Source: DYHD01 sp037445375 (GTDB taxonomy: Bacteria; Nitrospirota; Thermodesulfovibrionia; Thermodesulfovibrionales; Dissulfurispiraceae). From it: DNA of 53,917 bases. Under the pieces are notes generated by a model. That model ran no database searches. It worked only from the letters and a program-made list of their open reading frames with translations, and had not been told where the DNA came from. This document shows positions 8,794-16,879 of the stretch, piece after piece (the stretch's first letter is position 1; the number at the start of each line of letters is the position of its first letter). Location of the stretch: assembly GCA_037445375.1 (NCBI GenBank), contig JBBIKS010000011.1, positions 1-53,917 of the forward strand, written 5' to 3'. Position numbers and translations under genes: made by a program.

Positions 8794-9835
8794 CAGGTTT
8801 TCTTTTATTTCATTGCTTGGATTAGCAATATTACTTGGATATCTTTGTTATCAAATATTTAAGCCCTTTTTTTCTCCAATTGCGTGGGCGGTTGTGCTTG
8901 CAATCGTTTTCTATCCCCTTTGGAACATTATTAACAGGCATATTAAAAATAAATCTCTCGCATCATTAGCCGCCCTTTTTCTTATACTCTTAGTTATAAT
9001 CGGTCCATTTTCATTTATATCTTTTATGATCGCTATGGAATTAAAGGATCTCCCAAGATATCTTGAAGAGGGCGGAATGCAAGAGATAAGGGGGACAATC
9101 GAGAGCCCTTATATTAAAAGTATTACTGAAAAAATAATGAATACATTTAATGTTACAGAAGCAGAAATTGAGAAATCAATCCTCGATAATCTCTCTAGAT
9201 TTGGGAAGGGACTGATGGATAATTTTACTAAGGGTATAGGCAATATAGTATCCGTCAGTATTAATTTTGTATTTATGACTTTTGCACTTTTTTTCATACT
9301 GAAGGACGGCGGTTACTTTTTGAAAAAGTTTAATGATTATCTTCCATTTACAGAAGAACAAAAAGACCGCCTTACATCTCAAACGAAAGATGTCATAGTC
9401 TCAACTATCTACGGAGGTGTAGCGGTAGCTATTGTTCAGGGGAGCATAGGAGGGCTGACATTCTTTTTACTTGGGATATCATCTCCTGCCTTGTGGGGGC
9501 TTGCTATCTCCGTAGCATCTTTCTTACCTTTAATAGGAGCTTTCGGCATATGGGGACCGATGACGGTTTATCTATTTATAAGAGGGGATATTTTACAGGG
9601 TATTATCCTTGCATTAGTGGGAACATTTATAATTAGCCTGATAGACAATATTTTAAAGCCTATCATCATCGGGGGCAGAACAAAAATGCCTGTTCTGTTA
9701 ATATTCTTCAGCGTTCTGGGTGGAATTCAGCTATTTGGTTTAATAGGGCTTATTATGGGGCCGTTGGTGGTCGCAATTTTTATTTCTGTTATTGACATTT
9801 TCAGACATGTGGAAGAAGGAGGAAAAAATGCTTAG
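8783..9835 (+). CDS. AI-2E family transporter (PerM/TqsA-like membrane protein)
   Basis: This 350-residue polytopic membrane protein has the AI-2E transporter (formerly UPF0118) layout: two to three N-terminal helices, a soluble middle segment (about residues 80-140), and a C-terminal helix cluster containing IIGGRTKMPVLLIFFSVLGG, the conserved family signature. Members export small molecules such as autoinducer-2 or act in ion exchange, so the substrate cannot be named. It overlaps the upstream hydrolase gene by 11 bases and the downstream release-factor-like gene by 8, so the three are probably one transcript. Confidence 0.88.
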   Translation: MQINRFSFISLLGLAILLGYLCYQIFKPFFSPIAWAVVLAIVFYPLWNIINRHIKNKSLASLAALFLILLVIIGPFSFISFMIAMELKDLPRYLEEGGMQEIRGTIESPYIKSITEKIMNTFNVTEAEIEKSILDNLSRFGKGLMDNFTKGIGNIVSVSINFVFMTFALFFILKDGGYFLKKFNDYLPFTEEQKDRLTSQTKDVIVSTIYGGVAVAIVQGSIGGLTFFLLGISSPALWGLAISVASFLPLIGAFGIWGPMTVYLFIRGDILQGIILALVGTFIISLIDNILKPIIIGGRTKMPVLLIFFSVLGGIQLFGLIGLIMGPLVVAIFISVIDIFRHVEEGGKNA

Positions 9836-10949
9836 CACGACAGAATTAAAGGAGTTAGCCGCTTATAATGAGAAGGAGGGGTACTTTGTCAGTTTTTACC
9901 TGAATGTTGACCCTAATTTCAATAAAAAAGGGGACTATATTGTTCACCTAAAAAACATGATTAAGCAGAAAGCAGAATCCCTTGATAAGGCAATATATAA
10001 AAGGGTAAAGGAGGATTTGGATAAAATAGAACATTATGTCTTGACAAACAAGAGGATGTTTAAAAAGGGGCTTGCAATTTTTAGCTCAAAGGAAGGTTCT
10101 TTATGGAAAGAATACAATATCGGGCTGCCAGTAAAAAATGAACTGATAGTGGATAAAGGAGTCTACATAAAGCCATTGATGGATATCCTTGATAATTATA
10201 AAAGATATGGTGTTTTGATTATTGGAAAGGATTCCGCACGGATTTTTATAGTCCATCTTGGCGAGATTGTTGAATATGGTGAAGTGACTAGCGCCGACAT
10301 ACCGGGCAAGCATAAAAAGGGAGGCTGGTTTGGCCTTTCCCAAAACCATTATGAAAGACATATAAATGTTCATGTGGGCATACATCTTAAAGAAGTTGTC
10401 GAGAAGCTCGATTCGTTTCTCTTAGGAGAATATATAGGAAGGCTTATATTAGGAGGATCTGAGGAGGCTGTCTCGATGTTTAAGGGGATGCTGCGTAAAA
10501 CAATCCTCGATAAGGTTATCGGCTCTGTAAAGATTGAGATGCTTTCTAAAGGCGATGATGTGCTCAATAAAGTTGAACCGATTGTATCTGCATATGAGAG
10601 GAAAAAAGAAGAAGATATAGTCAAAGAACTCATTACAAGGGCAATGAAAAATGAAGCCGCAGTTTTAGGGCTTGAGAATGTTCTTAATGCTATACAAGAG
10701 CAAAAGGTGATGAAACTCGTATTTATCTCCTCATATAAACAAAAGGGGGTTAATTGTAAATCATGCAGTTTTTTGACAACTCAGAAGATTAACTCCTGCC
10801 CATATTGCAAAGGGGATTTTGAGGGAGTGGATTATATGGTTGACCTTGCTGCCCAGAAAGCAATTCAGCAGGGGGCTTTGCTCGAGGTTGTTACTGAAAA
10901 CAAGGATTTATCAGATGCAGGGGGAATCGGAGCTTTTTTGAGGTTCTAA
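9828..10949 (+). CDS. Bacterial archaeo-eukaryotic release-factor-like protein (baeRF) with zinc ribbon
   Basis: The 373-residue product starts at ATG 9828 (GAAGGAGG 6 bases upstream), overlapping the transporter gene by 8 bases. Its order of parts resembles bacterial relatives of eRF1/Pelota/Vms1. There is an N-terminal domain with SFYLNVDP (about residue 20). A middle domain around residues 120-205 has the loop GGWFGLSQNHYERH, in which a Gln occupies the place of the GGQ/GxxQ catalytic loop and is followed by the usual basic residues. An L7Ae-like C-terminal domain carries two CxxC pairs (CKSC and CPYC, about 308-328) forming a zinc ribbon. By family analogy it may hydrolyse peptidyl-tRNA on stalled ribosomes. 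That is inference, and no experimental work on this gene is known to me. Confidence 0.6.
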   Translation: MLSTTELKELAAYNEKEGYFVSFYLNVDPNFNKKGDYIVHLKNMIKQKAESLDKAIYKRVKEDLDKIEHYVLTNKRMFKKGLAIFSSKEGSLWKEYNIGLPVKNELIVDKGVYIKPLMDILDNYKRYGVLIIGKDSARIFIVHLGEIVEYGEVTSADIPGKHKKGGWFGLSQNHYERHINVHVGIHLKEVVEKLDSFLLGEYIGRLILGGSEEAVSMFKGMLRKTILDKVIGSVKIEMLSKGDDVLNKVEPIVSAYERKKEEDIVKELITRAMKNEAAVLGLENVLNAIQEQKVMKLVFISSYKQKGVNCKSCSFLTTQKINSCPYCKGDFEGVDYMVDLAAQKAIQQGALLEVVTENKDLSDAGGIGAFLRF

Positions 10950-10970
10950 TATAGGATTTAATTACTGGCG

Positions 10971-11030
10971 AAGCGGGAGAAATTTTTACCTAAAAGAATC
11001 GCTCAATTTAGGTTTTAAATACTCCCGTTT
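10971..11030. repeat. Nested palindrome between convergent genes, family 'TTGAGCG' short form
   Basis: The outer arms AAGCGGGAG (10971-10979) and CTCCCGTTT (11022-11030) enclose an inner palindrome ACCTAAA (10988-10994) / TTTAGGT (11007-11013). The inner part is the repeat-family end sequence CCTAAATTGAGCGATTCT in reverse orientation. It sits between the 3' ends of the baeRF-like gene and the DksA-like gene, so it may serve as a bidirectional terminator. Confidence 0.6.
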
Positions 11031-11134
11031 CATCAAAGATGGAGAAATCAATATTATAAAATAAAAAAAGCATTTCAACTTTAGCTTAAATATTATTTGC
11101 TAAGACATTTGAAGAAGCCTTTTACTTAGAAATT

Positions 11135-11533
11135 TTAGCCTTTTTCCCTGAGTTTTTCTTCTTCCTCCTGCTCTGTTTTACAATCTATACATAAATCAGT
11201 AACTGGCCTTGCCTCAAGCCTTTTAATATCAATCTCCTTCCCGCATGTTTCACAGGTTCCGTATTCGATATTTTCAATTTTTTCAATTGCTTTATCAATT
11301 TTTTTCAGAAGTTTTCTTTCTCTTTCTTTTAACTTAAGCATGAAATTCCTATCAATTTCAAGAGATGCCTGATCGCCAATCTCAGAAAGTATATTGCCGC
11401 TTGGCAAGGAGTTGATGGCTATGCCAGCATCAGCAAGAAGCTTATCCCTTTGAAGCAATAACTGCTTTTTTATTTCTTGAACCTTCAGTTCCCTATCCGA
11501 CAGAGTTTTCTTAAGTTTCATTTTTGCTTTCAT
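11135..11533 (-). CDS. dksA: DksA/TraR-family C4 zinc-finger protein
   Basis: The 132-residue product is a likely RNA polymerase secondary-channel regulator acting with ppGpp. It has a long charged N-terminal coiled coil (about 1-85) with GDQAS at the expected tip region, then the C4 zinc finger CETCG...CIDC (about 95-122), and a highly acidic C-terminus. In E. coli DksA the tip carries a DxxDxA motif. Here only a partial equivalent is visible, so functional equivalence is uncertain. It stands alone between the divergent/convergent neighbours and upstream of the diguanylate cyclase, both on the minus strand. Confidence 0.82.
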   Translation of the reverse strand: MKAKMKLKKTLSDRELKVQEIKKQLLLQRDKLLADAGIAINSLPSGNILSEIGDQASLEIDRNFMLKLKERERKLLKKIDKAIEKIENIEYGTCETCGKEIDIKRLEARPVTDLCIDCKTEQEEEEKLREKG

Positions 11534-11643
11534 TTTGGAGCCTCTTAAGGAAAAATAATTTTATAACTTTGTAAAATAGCAGAAAACATAAGGTATAGTC
11601 AAACTTGCTGATATAGCCTGAATCCCGATATAGAATAAGGAAA

Positions 11644-11663
11644 CCCTGTAGCAAGCTACAGGG
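11644..11663 (-). terminator. Hairpin terminator after the diguanylate cyclase gene
   Basis: CCCTGTAGC pairs perfectly with GCTACAGGG around a 2-base loop. On the minus strand it lies 3 bases after the stop of the REC-GGDEF gene and is followed by TTTCCTT, so it is a moderately good intrinsic terminator. Confidence 0.65.
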
Positions 11664-11665
11664 AA

Positions 11666-12589
11666 TTACGAGTTAAAAATGCTTGCTTCCACTTCCACCC
11701 TATCCCTGCCCTTCTGTTTTGCAATGTAAAGCGCAGCATCTGCAGCGCTAACAAGTGCATTTGCGCTTCTTTCATCTCCATGCATAATAGATGCTACACC
11801 GAAACTCATGGTGACATAAATCGGGCCTTTCGGCGTCTCAATGGGAGAAGAGATTATTGCAAGTCTGATTCTTTCGGCAATCTGTGCCGCTTCAGAAAGT
11901 GTACATCTCTGCAGTATCACCAGAAATTCCTCCCCTCCATACCTGCCCACACCACTGTATGCCCTCAAACTGCCCTTCATCCTTTTTACCATCTCCTGCA
12001 GTACTATATCTCCGACAAGATGTCCATATGTATCATTGACATGTTTAAAATGATCTATGTCTCCCATTAAAACTGCCAATCCAACTCCTGTTCTCCGGCT
12101 CCGGTATAGCTCAACCTTGAGCATATCCCATATTGTGCGACGGTTCCATGCGCCGGTCAGTCCATCATAAGCCGCCAGCTCGCGGAGTGTTTCACGCGCA
12201 ACTATAAGATCTTCCTGAAGTTTAATAATCCGTTGTCCCACGCGGAGCCTGACAAAGAGTTCCTCCGCATTAAAAGGCTTTGACACATAGTCGTCTGCAC
12301 CTGATTCAAGCCCTCTCACAATATCCCCCTGATGGTTTTTTGCTGTCAAAAGAATGATATAGACATATGGCTCTGAACCTCTTTGCCGCACAGACTGACA
12401 GACTTCTGTGCCGTCCATCTCCGGCATCATCCAGTCAATCACTGCAATCTTCGGAGCATCAGGAGATTGGAGCGCCTCCCATGCCTCTTTCCCGTTGCAG
12501 GTTACAACAACTTCATAGCCGTAATCCTTAAGCATGGTTTCAAGCACCTTGCGCGAGATTGCCTCATCTTCAGCAATAAGGACTTTCAT
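11666..12589 (-). CDS. Response regulator with GGDEF output (diguanylate cyclase, PleD/WspR type)
   Basis: The 307-residue protein has an N-terminal receiver domain (1-120) with acidic pocket EDE, the phospho-acceptor Asp in IDWMMPEMDG (about 52) and Lys in SKPF (about 104). A C-terminal GGDEF domain (about 140-305) carries an intact active site RYGGEEF. It should make cyclic di-GMP when phosphorylated. The inhibitory I-site normally reads RxxD five residues before GGEEF. Here it reads RAYS, so product feedback by that site is probably lost. No cognate histidine kinase is adjacent. A 9-bp hairpin terminator follows. Confidence 0.93.
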   Translation of the reverse strand: MKVLIAEDEAISRKVLETMLKDYGYEVVVTCNGKEAWEALQSPDAPKIAVIDWMMPEMDGTEVCQSVRQRGSEPYVYIILLTAKNHQGDIVRGLESGADDYVSKPFNAEELFVRLRVGQRIIKLQEDLIVARETLRELAAYDGLTGAWNRRTIWDMLKVELYRSRRTGVGLAVLMGDIDHFKHVNDTYGHLVGDIVLQEMVKRMKGSLRAYSGVGRYGGEEFLVILQRCTLSEAAQIAERIRLAIISSPIETPKGPIYVTMSFGVASIMHGDERSANALVSAADAALYIAKQKGRDRVEVEASIFNS

Positions 12590-12696
12590 AGTTCACCTCT
12601 CATGATTTCTGGAGCATTATTTAAACTTTAGATAATAAATAAATCTTTAAAACAGCATTTATCGTAAGGCTGATTTTCTGCCAAAATTTCAAGTAT

Positions 12697-14400
12697 TCAA
12701 AGAGATACAGCATAACCCCTTATACGATAATAATCATCCCTTGCACTCAAAAATGCCTTGCGGTCAATAGGGGAGATTTTGATATTTTCGCTCGAGGTTC
12801 CTTCCTCTTTGAAAAACCTCTGCGGCAGGTCATCATGGCTTACATTGAAGCCATTTAATTCATTCAATCGCCGTTCAAGATTCCAGATTCTTTCGCCTAT
12901 CTTTAAAAGCGTCTGCACATTATAGTTAGCCCCAGTGACTGCATTCAATGCATTAGAGTATTCTTCAAGGCTTGCTGCAAAAAAAACAAACTTGCAGGCG
13001 TTTAAAGAATCAATTACTGCGTTGAGATCTTCTGCAATCTTTATTATCCTCGCCTTGCCCTCAAATGAAAACCTATTCGTAGCAACAGGTTTCCTTAATA
13101 TCTCGTGGCTTATCGGATATGCCCTCAGATGACATCCGCCCCTGTTGGAAGTTGCATATGACAAAGCCATTCCATAAGCGCCTCTTGGGTCATATGCAGG
13201 CAGTTCAAGTCCTTTGACGGACATGCTTAATTCAGGACAGCCCGCAGATGCTGCATACCTTAACGAACCTTCTGCAAGCAAGTCTCCTATACCCTGCCTG
13301 CTGCCAATGTCTATAAGAAGTTTAATTATCTCCTCTGGTGACAATCTTAGCTTATTTATCTCAGAATAGCACGCAATAGTAGATGCTGCGCTTATTGTGT
13401 CCATCCCATATCCATTGCATATTTCATTTGCCCTGACGATAGACAAAAGGTCGCTGCAGCTGTTTAGAGCCCCAAAATGTGAGACCGTCTCATATTCAGG
13501 TATCATTTCTCCTTTACTGCCTTTTTTTTTGCAAAGGACAGGACAGCCGGAACAGCCTGTTTTTTTAGTATTGAACCGTTTCTTTAGATTATAGCCAGAA
13601 TAATTTAAGGCATCGGGGAAGAAGGTTTTCCTAAAGTTCTCTGTTGGCTCAAGCCTCCTTGAGTGTATAAGGTCAACCAGAGCTGCTGTCCCAAACTCTG
13701 CAAGCCCAAACTCACCAAAGATAGACGGCGAGGCTCTCAAAAGCCTCATTATTTGCATATTGGCATCTTTTAGCCCTTCAAGGTCAGCTATCTTAATCTT
13801 TTTATCCCCAGTAACATATATTGCCTTTAGCCTCTTTGCTCCCATAACGGCACCTAAACCACCCCTGCCGGCACAATAATGCCTGTCAAAGATTATTGAG
13901 GCAAACTTGACTTGCTTTTCTCCTGCTATGCCAATGGCGGCAAATGATAGCTTCTCATCTTTAGATATTTTTAATTTTGATATATTTTCTCCAATAAAAT
14001 GCTCGGCATCTTCCAGAGATATTTCATCATTCTTAATATTGAGAATAACCCATTTATCTGAAATGCCTTTGATTTCAATCAGGTCAAAACCCGCCTTTTT
14101 TAATTTTGTTCCGAAATGCCCGCCCACCGAACAGTCAAAAATAGTGCCCGTCAATGGGGATTTAGATATTACAGACATCCTGCCGGATGTGATAGCAGGA
14201 GTGCCTGTCAGGGGTCCTGTTGCAAAAATAAGTGGCATCTCAGGGGAGTTGTAATCAGATTTGATATAATCTGAGAACATAGCAACTCCGATCCCTCTGC
14301 CCCCAAGAAATTCCTCATATAATTTCGAGGGTATCTTATAAACAGATATTTCTCTATTGCTTAAATCTATCCTTATGCCTTTACCTGTATAACCCGACAT
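12697..14400 (-). CDS. aor: Aldehyde ferredoxin oxidoreductase (tungsten/molybdopterin enzyme)
   Basis: AOR oxidises aldehydes to acids, passing electrons to ferredoxin, and is typical of anaerobes. The 567-residue protein has the AOR N-terminal domain (YTGKGIRIDLSNREI, then FLGGRGIG), the pterin-binding CAGRGGLGAVMGAKRLKAIY near residue 178, the 4Fe-4S ligands CSGCPVLC (about 280) with the fourth Cys in SLNACKF (about 462). The length is slightly below the usual 600. No moaD-like or ferredoxin gene is adjacent, the nearest small ferredoxin being at 46.3 kb. A strong palindrome lies just upstream of the start (14415-14444). Confidence 0.93.
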   Translation of the reverse strand: MSGYTGKGIRIDLSNREISVYKIPSKLYEEFLGGRGIGVAMFSDYIKSDYNSPEMPLIFATGPLTGTPAITSGRMSVISKSPLTGTIFDCSVGGHFGTKLKKAGFDLIEIKGISDKWVILNIKNDEISLEDAEHFIGENISKLKISKDEKLSFAAIGIAGEKQVKFASIIFDRHYCAGRGGLGAVMGAKRLKAIYVTGDKKIKIADLEGLKDANMQIMRLLRASPSIFGEFGLAEFGTAALVDLIHSRRLEPTENFRKTFFPDALNYSGYNLKKRFNTKKTGCSGCPVLCKKKGSKGEMIPEYETVSHFGALNSCSDLLSIVRANEICNGYGMDTISAASTIACYSEINKLRLSPEEIIKLLIDIGSRQGIGDLLAEGSLRYAASAGCPELSMSVKGLELPAYDPRGAYGMALSYATSNRGGCHLRAYPISHEILRKPVATNRFSFEGKARIIKIAEDLNAVIDSLNACKFVFFAASLEEYSNALNAVTGANYNVQTLLKIGERIWNLERRLNELNGFNVSHDDLPQRFFKEEGTSSENIKISPIDRKAFLSARDDYYRIRGYAVSL

Positions 14401-14414
14401 TATAGAACCCTATT

Positions 14415-14444
14415 TATAGAGTCTGTTTATAAACAGGCTCTATA
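14415..14444 (-). promoter_or_regulatory. 30-bp palindrome upstream of aor (possible operator)
   Basis: TATAGAGTCTGTTTA and TAAACAGGCTCTATA form an almost perfect inverted repeat with one mismatch and no loop, 15 bases before the aor start codon. The position and the lack of a T-run on the minus strand suit a protein-binding site better than a terminator. No regulator can be named. Confidence 0.45.
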
Positions 14445-14630
14445 ACTTAAATCATGGGATTTATTAAACTACAAAGATATTTGGTGAATCTATATATCTT
14501 AGGAAAAAAATAACTCTACCAAATGCCAGAGGGTTTCCCAAAGATTGAGTTATAAGCATTAAAATCTGTTATATTAATTAATTATAAGTGATTTTATAAA
14601 AATTACAACTTATTTCACTGGAGGCTCGAT

Positions 14631-15056
14631 CTGCAAAGAATCTTAAATATTATCAAAGGAGACAGGCTCTTTCACCTCTTTGGGATGAAGCTTTTGGATG
14701 CCGGGGAAGGTTTTGCACATCTAAGCGCTGAGGTCAGGGAAGATTTTTTAAATGCCCACCAAATAGCGCACGGTGCTATGATATTTGCCCTCTTGGATGT
14801 TGCTTTTGCGATAGCCGTTAATTCTATAAACGACGCTGTAGGCGTGCAGTGGAGTTTCAATATGTTCCGATCTGCATCTTTAGGTGATACGGTAACAGCA
14901 GAAGCAAAGATTGTGCACAAAGGCAGAAATCTTCTTGTCGTGGAGTTTACAGCAAAAAGCGCAAAGACCCAAAAACTACTCGCCCAAGGCATGGCTACTG
15001 CTATGCCTTTACCTTTGGAAAGAAAAAAGGATAAGCAGCCTGCATCGGATAGTTAA
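14631..15056 (+). CDS. PaaI-type hotdog-fold thioesterase (apparent CTG start)
   Basis: The family hydrolyses acyl- or aryl-CoA thioesters in the cytoplasm. The hotdog core contains NAHQIAHGAMIFALLDVAFAI, with the conserved H-G-G/A...D pattern of PaaI enzymes. The first ATG (14685) leaves a 123-residue protein lacking the usual N-terminal segment. Reading upstream in frame gives IIKGDRLFHLFG, which matches that segment, and GGAGG at 14620-14624 lies 6 bases before an in-frame CTG at 14631. No ATG, GTG or TTG fits that ribosome site, so I annotate CTG, giving 141 residues. It is followed by repeat sequence and then the pseudouridine synthase gene. Confidence 0.75.
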   Translation: MQRILNIIKGDRLFHLFGMKLLDAGEGFAHLSAEVREDFLNAHQIAHGAMIFALLDVAFAIAVNSINDAVGVQWSFNMFRSASLGDTVTAEAKIVHKGRNLLVVEFTAKSAKTQKLLAQGMATAMPLPLERKKDKQPASDS

Positions 15057-15078
15057 TGCCTAAATTGAGCGATTCTTC
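15057..15078 (+). repeat. Family 'TTGAGCG' end sequence, solitary copy
   Basis: GCCTAAATTGAGCGATTCT follows immediately after the thioesterase stop codon, identical over 18 bases to the left end of copy 2 (7758-7774). No inverted partner is visible in the 36-base gap, so this is a solitary end. Confidence 0.65.
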
Positions 15079-15092
15079 TTTAAAAACTTTTT

Positions 15093-16016
15093 ATGAGTGA
15101 ATCAATATCCATTTTACAATCAGATGTCTCAAAAAGAATCGATGTTTTTGTAGCTGAAAAAACGGGTATAACTCGCTCCCAGATTCAAAGGCTACTTGAA
15201 GAAGGTTATATTCTTGTGAATAATAAATCCTGCAATCAGAGTTATAAAGTCAGGATAAGTGATGTTGTTATCTTCAATAAACCAGCAAAGAAAGTCGAGA
15301 CTCTCGTTCCAGAACCATTGCCAATAAAAACATATTATATGGATGATTATCTTATAGTTGTAGATAAGCCTCCAAATATGGTTGTTTATCCAACCGCTGG
15401 ACATAGTAAGGGCACTTTACTTAATGCGGTCTTTTATCACACCAAAAAATTGTCATCAATAGGCGGACCTGTAAGAAACGGGGTTGTTCACAGACTCGAT
15501 AAAGATACAACTGGGGTAATGGTTATCGCCCTCGATGATAGAGCATATTATGGACTGATAGAGCAATTTAAAAAACGGATAATCAAGAGAAAATATACAG
15601 CGCTTATTTATGGCAATCTAAAAAATGAATCGGGGCAGATTACGCTCGAAATTGGCAGATCATCAACGGATAGAAAAAAAATGTCCACTCAAACAAAAAA
15701 GGGGAAAGAGGCGATTACATCATGGAAGGTCATCAAAAGGTTTAAATCAGCAGCCCTTATTGAAGCAATATTGGGCACTGGAAGGACTCACCAGATAAGG
15801 GTCCATTTTTCCTCTATCGGACATCCAATATTAGGTGATAAGATTTATGGAAAGAAGATATTTATAGAAATGAATCATAAAAAAATTAGATTCACAAGGC
15901 AGATGCTTCACGCTGACACCATAGGATTTTACCATCCTATAACAGGAAACTATATTGAATTTTACAGTCCTCTGCCGGAAGATTTCAGGGAATGCCTTGA
16001 GAATCTTAGCACATAG
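15093..16016 (+). CDS. rluD: RluA-family 23S rRNA/tRNA pseudouridine synthase (RluD-like)
   Basis: The 307-residue enzyme has an N-terminal S4 RNA-binding domain (about 14-75) and the RluA catalytic domain with VHRLDKDTTG, whose Asp is the nucleophile (about residue 135). The C-terminal part has GRTHQIRVHF and GHPILGDKIYG, typical of this family. S4 plus this length indicates the RluD/RluC group modifying 23S rRNA. The target uridine cannot be deduced. The start is 36 bases after the thioesterase stop, and a nitroreductase gene follows after 9 bases. Confidence 0.88.
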   Translation: MSESISILQSDVSKRIDVFVAEKTGITRSQIQRLLEEGYILVNNKSCNQSYKVRISDVVIFNKPAKKVETLVPEPLPIKTYYMDDYLIVVDKPPNMVVYPTAGHSKGTLLNAVFYHTKKLSSIGGPVRNGVVHRLDKDTTGVMVIALDDRAYYGLIEQFKKRIIKRKYTALIYGNLKNESGQITLEIGRSSTDRKKMSTQTKKGKEAITSWKVIKRFKSAALIEAILGTGRTHQIRVHFSSIGHPILGDKIYGKKIFIEMNHKKIRFTRQMLHADTIGFYHPITGNYIEFYSPLPEDFRECLENLST

Positions 16017-16025
16017 GAGATATCT

Positions 16026-16565
16026 ATGCTCGAAATAATTAAAAAAAGAAGAAGTGTAAGAAGTTATTTAAAAAAAGAGATTGAAAACGATAAATTAAAT
16101 GAAGTCCTCAAGGCAGCTATGCTTGCTCCAACTGCGAAGAATATGCGGCCTTGGGAATTCATAGTTGTCACAGATGAAGAAACAAAAAATCAGTTTTCTA
16201 AAGCAACAAAATATTCATTATTTGCCAAAAATGCACCAGTAGTAATAGTGATTTGCTATGACATGACTAAAGGGAATAGATTTAAAGAAGACTGTTCTAT
16301 CTCTGCACAGAACATATATCTTGAGGCTGTAAATCAGGGACTCGGAACTTGTTACATCCAGATTGCTGAGGGAACGGAAGGGTCTATAGGCGAACCCGAA
16401 GCGTTTATTAAAAAAATATTGAATGTGCCTGACTCTTATCGTGTCCTATGCTTGATGCCATTAGGTTATCCAGAGAGGTATCCGGAGCAGCATAAAGAAG
16501 AATTATTGTTTGAAAAAGCAAAGATTCATTATGAAACATACATGCCTGAAAGAGGCTTAAAATAA
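16026..16565 (+). CDS. Nitroreductase-family flavoprotein
   Basis: The 179-residue protein has the nitroreductase fold signatures: RRSVRSYLKKEI at the N-terminus binding FMN phosphate, APTAKNMRPWEFIVVT (about residues 38-53), and the C-terminal QGLGTCYIQ with PLGYPER (FMN/NAD(P)H cleft). Such enzymes reduce nitro compounds, quinones or flavins, and the natural substrate is unknown. It starts at ATG 16026 after GGAGATATCT and is 9 bases behind the pseudouridine synthase gene, so probably cotranscribed. Confidence 0.85.
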   Translation: MLEIIKKRRSVRSYLKKEIENDKLNEVLKAAMLAPTAKNMRPWEFIVVTDEETKNQFSKATKYSLFAKNAPVVIVICYDMTKGNRFKEDCSISAQNIYLEAVNQGLGTCYIQIAEGTEGSIGEPEAFIKKILNVPDSYRVLCLMPLGYPERYPEQHKEELLFEKAKIHYETYMPERGLK

Positions 16566-16708
16566 TGACAGGATAGTCAAGGGGTTTGCAGGTCTATGTA
16601 TATTTTTCGGACGATATTCCCTATGTTAATCTTGAAATGGTATAATGAAACAATAAGGATAAACTAAAAAGAATGCCTTCGGCGCTTTTTAAAATAACAA
16701 AAAATATA
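16566..16708. other. Intergenic DNA before repeat copy 3
   Basis: No gene is supported in the 314-base gap between the nitroreductase and the dikinase-like gene. The first part is A+T rich with a lone TATAAT (around 16640). The rest is occupied by the repeat at 16709-16860. Confidence 0.4.
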
Positions 16709-16860
16709 AAATAAATTGAGCGGTTTTTTTGCCAAACAGAAGACAGCCTATACACACATCCTCTCAAGGGTGTAGGCTATTGATGCTAATTGGCTTATAA
16801 AGTGATTTCAGATGGACAAATCCCCATAAGTGTTTTTTAAGAAGTATCGCTTAATTTATG
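16709..16860. repeat. Inverted-repeat element, family 'TTGAGCG', copy 3 (about 152 bp)
   Basis: ATAAATTGAGCGGTTTTTTTGCC at the left is matched inverted by GAAGTATCGCTTAATTTAT at the right (about 16841-16859). An inner hairpin AGCCTATACAC/GGTGTAGGCT (about 16752-16787) gives the same outer-arms-plus-inner-hairpin plan as copy 1. The string GAGCGGTTTT..GCCAAAC is also shared with the right end of copy 1 read inverted. Confidence 0.72.
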
Positions 16861-16879
16861 CATGAGAAACTAATACAAG

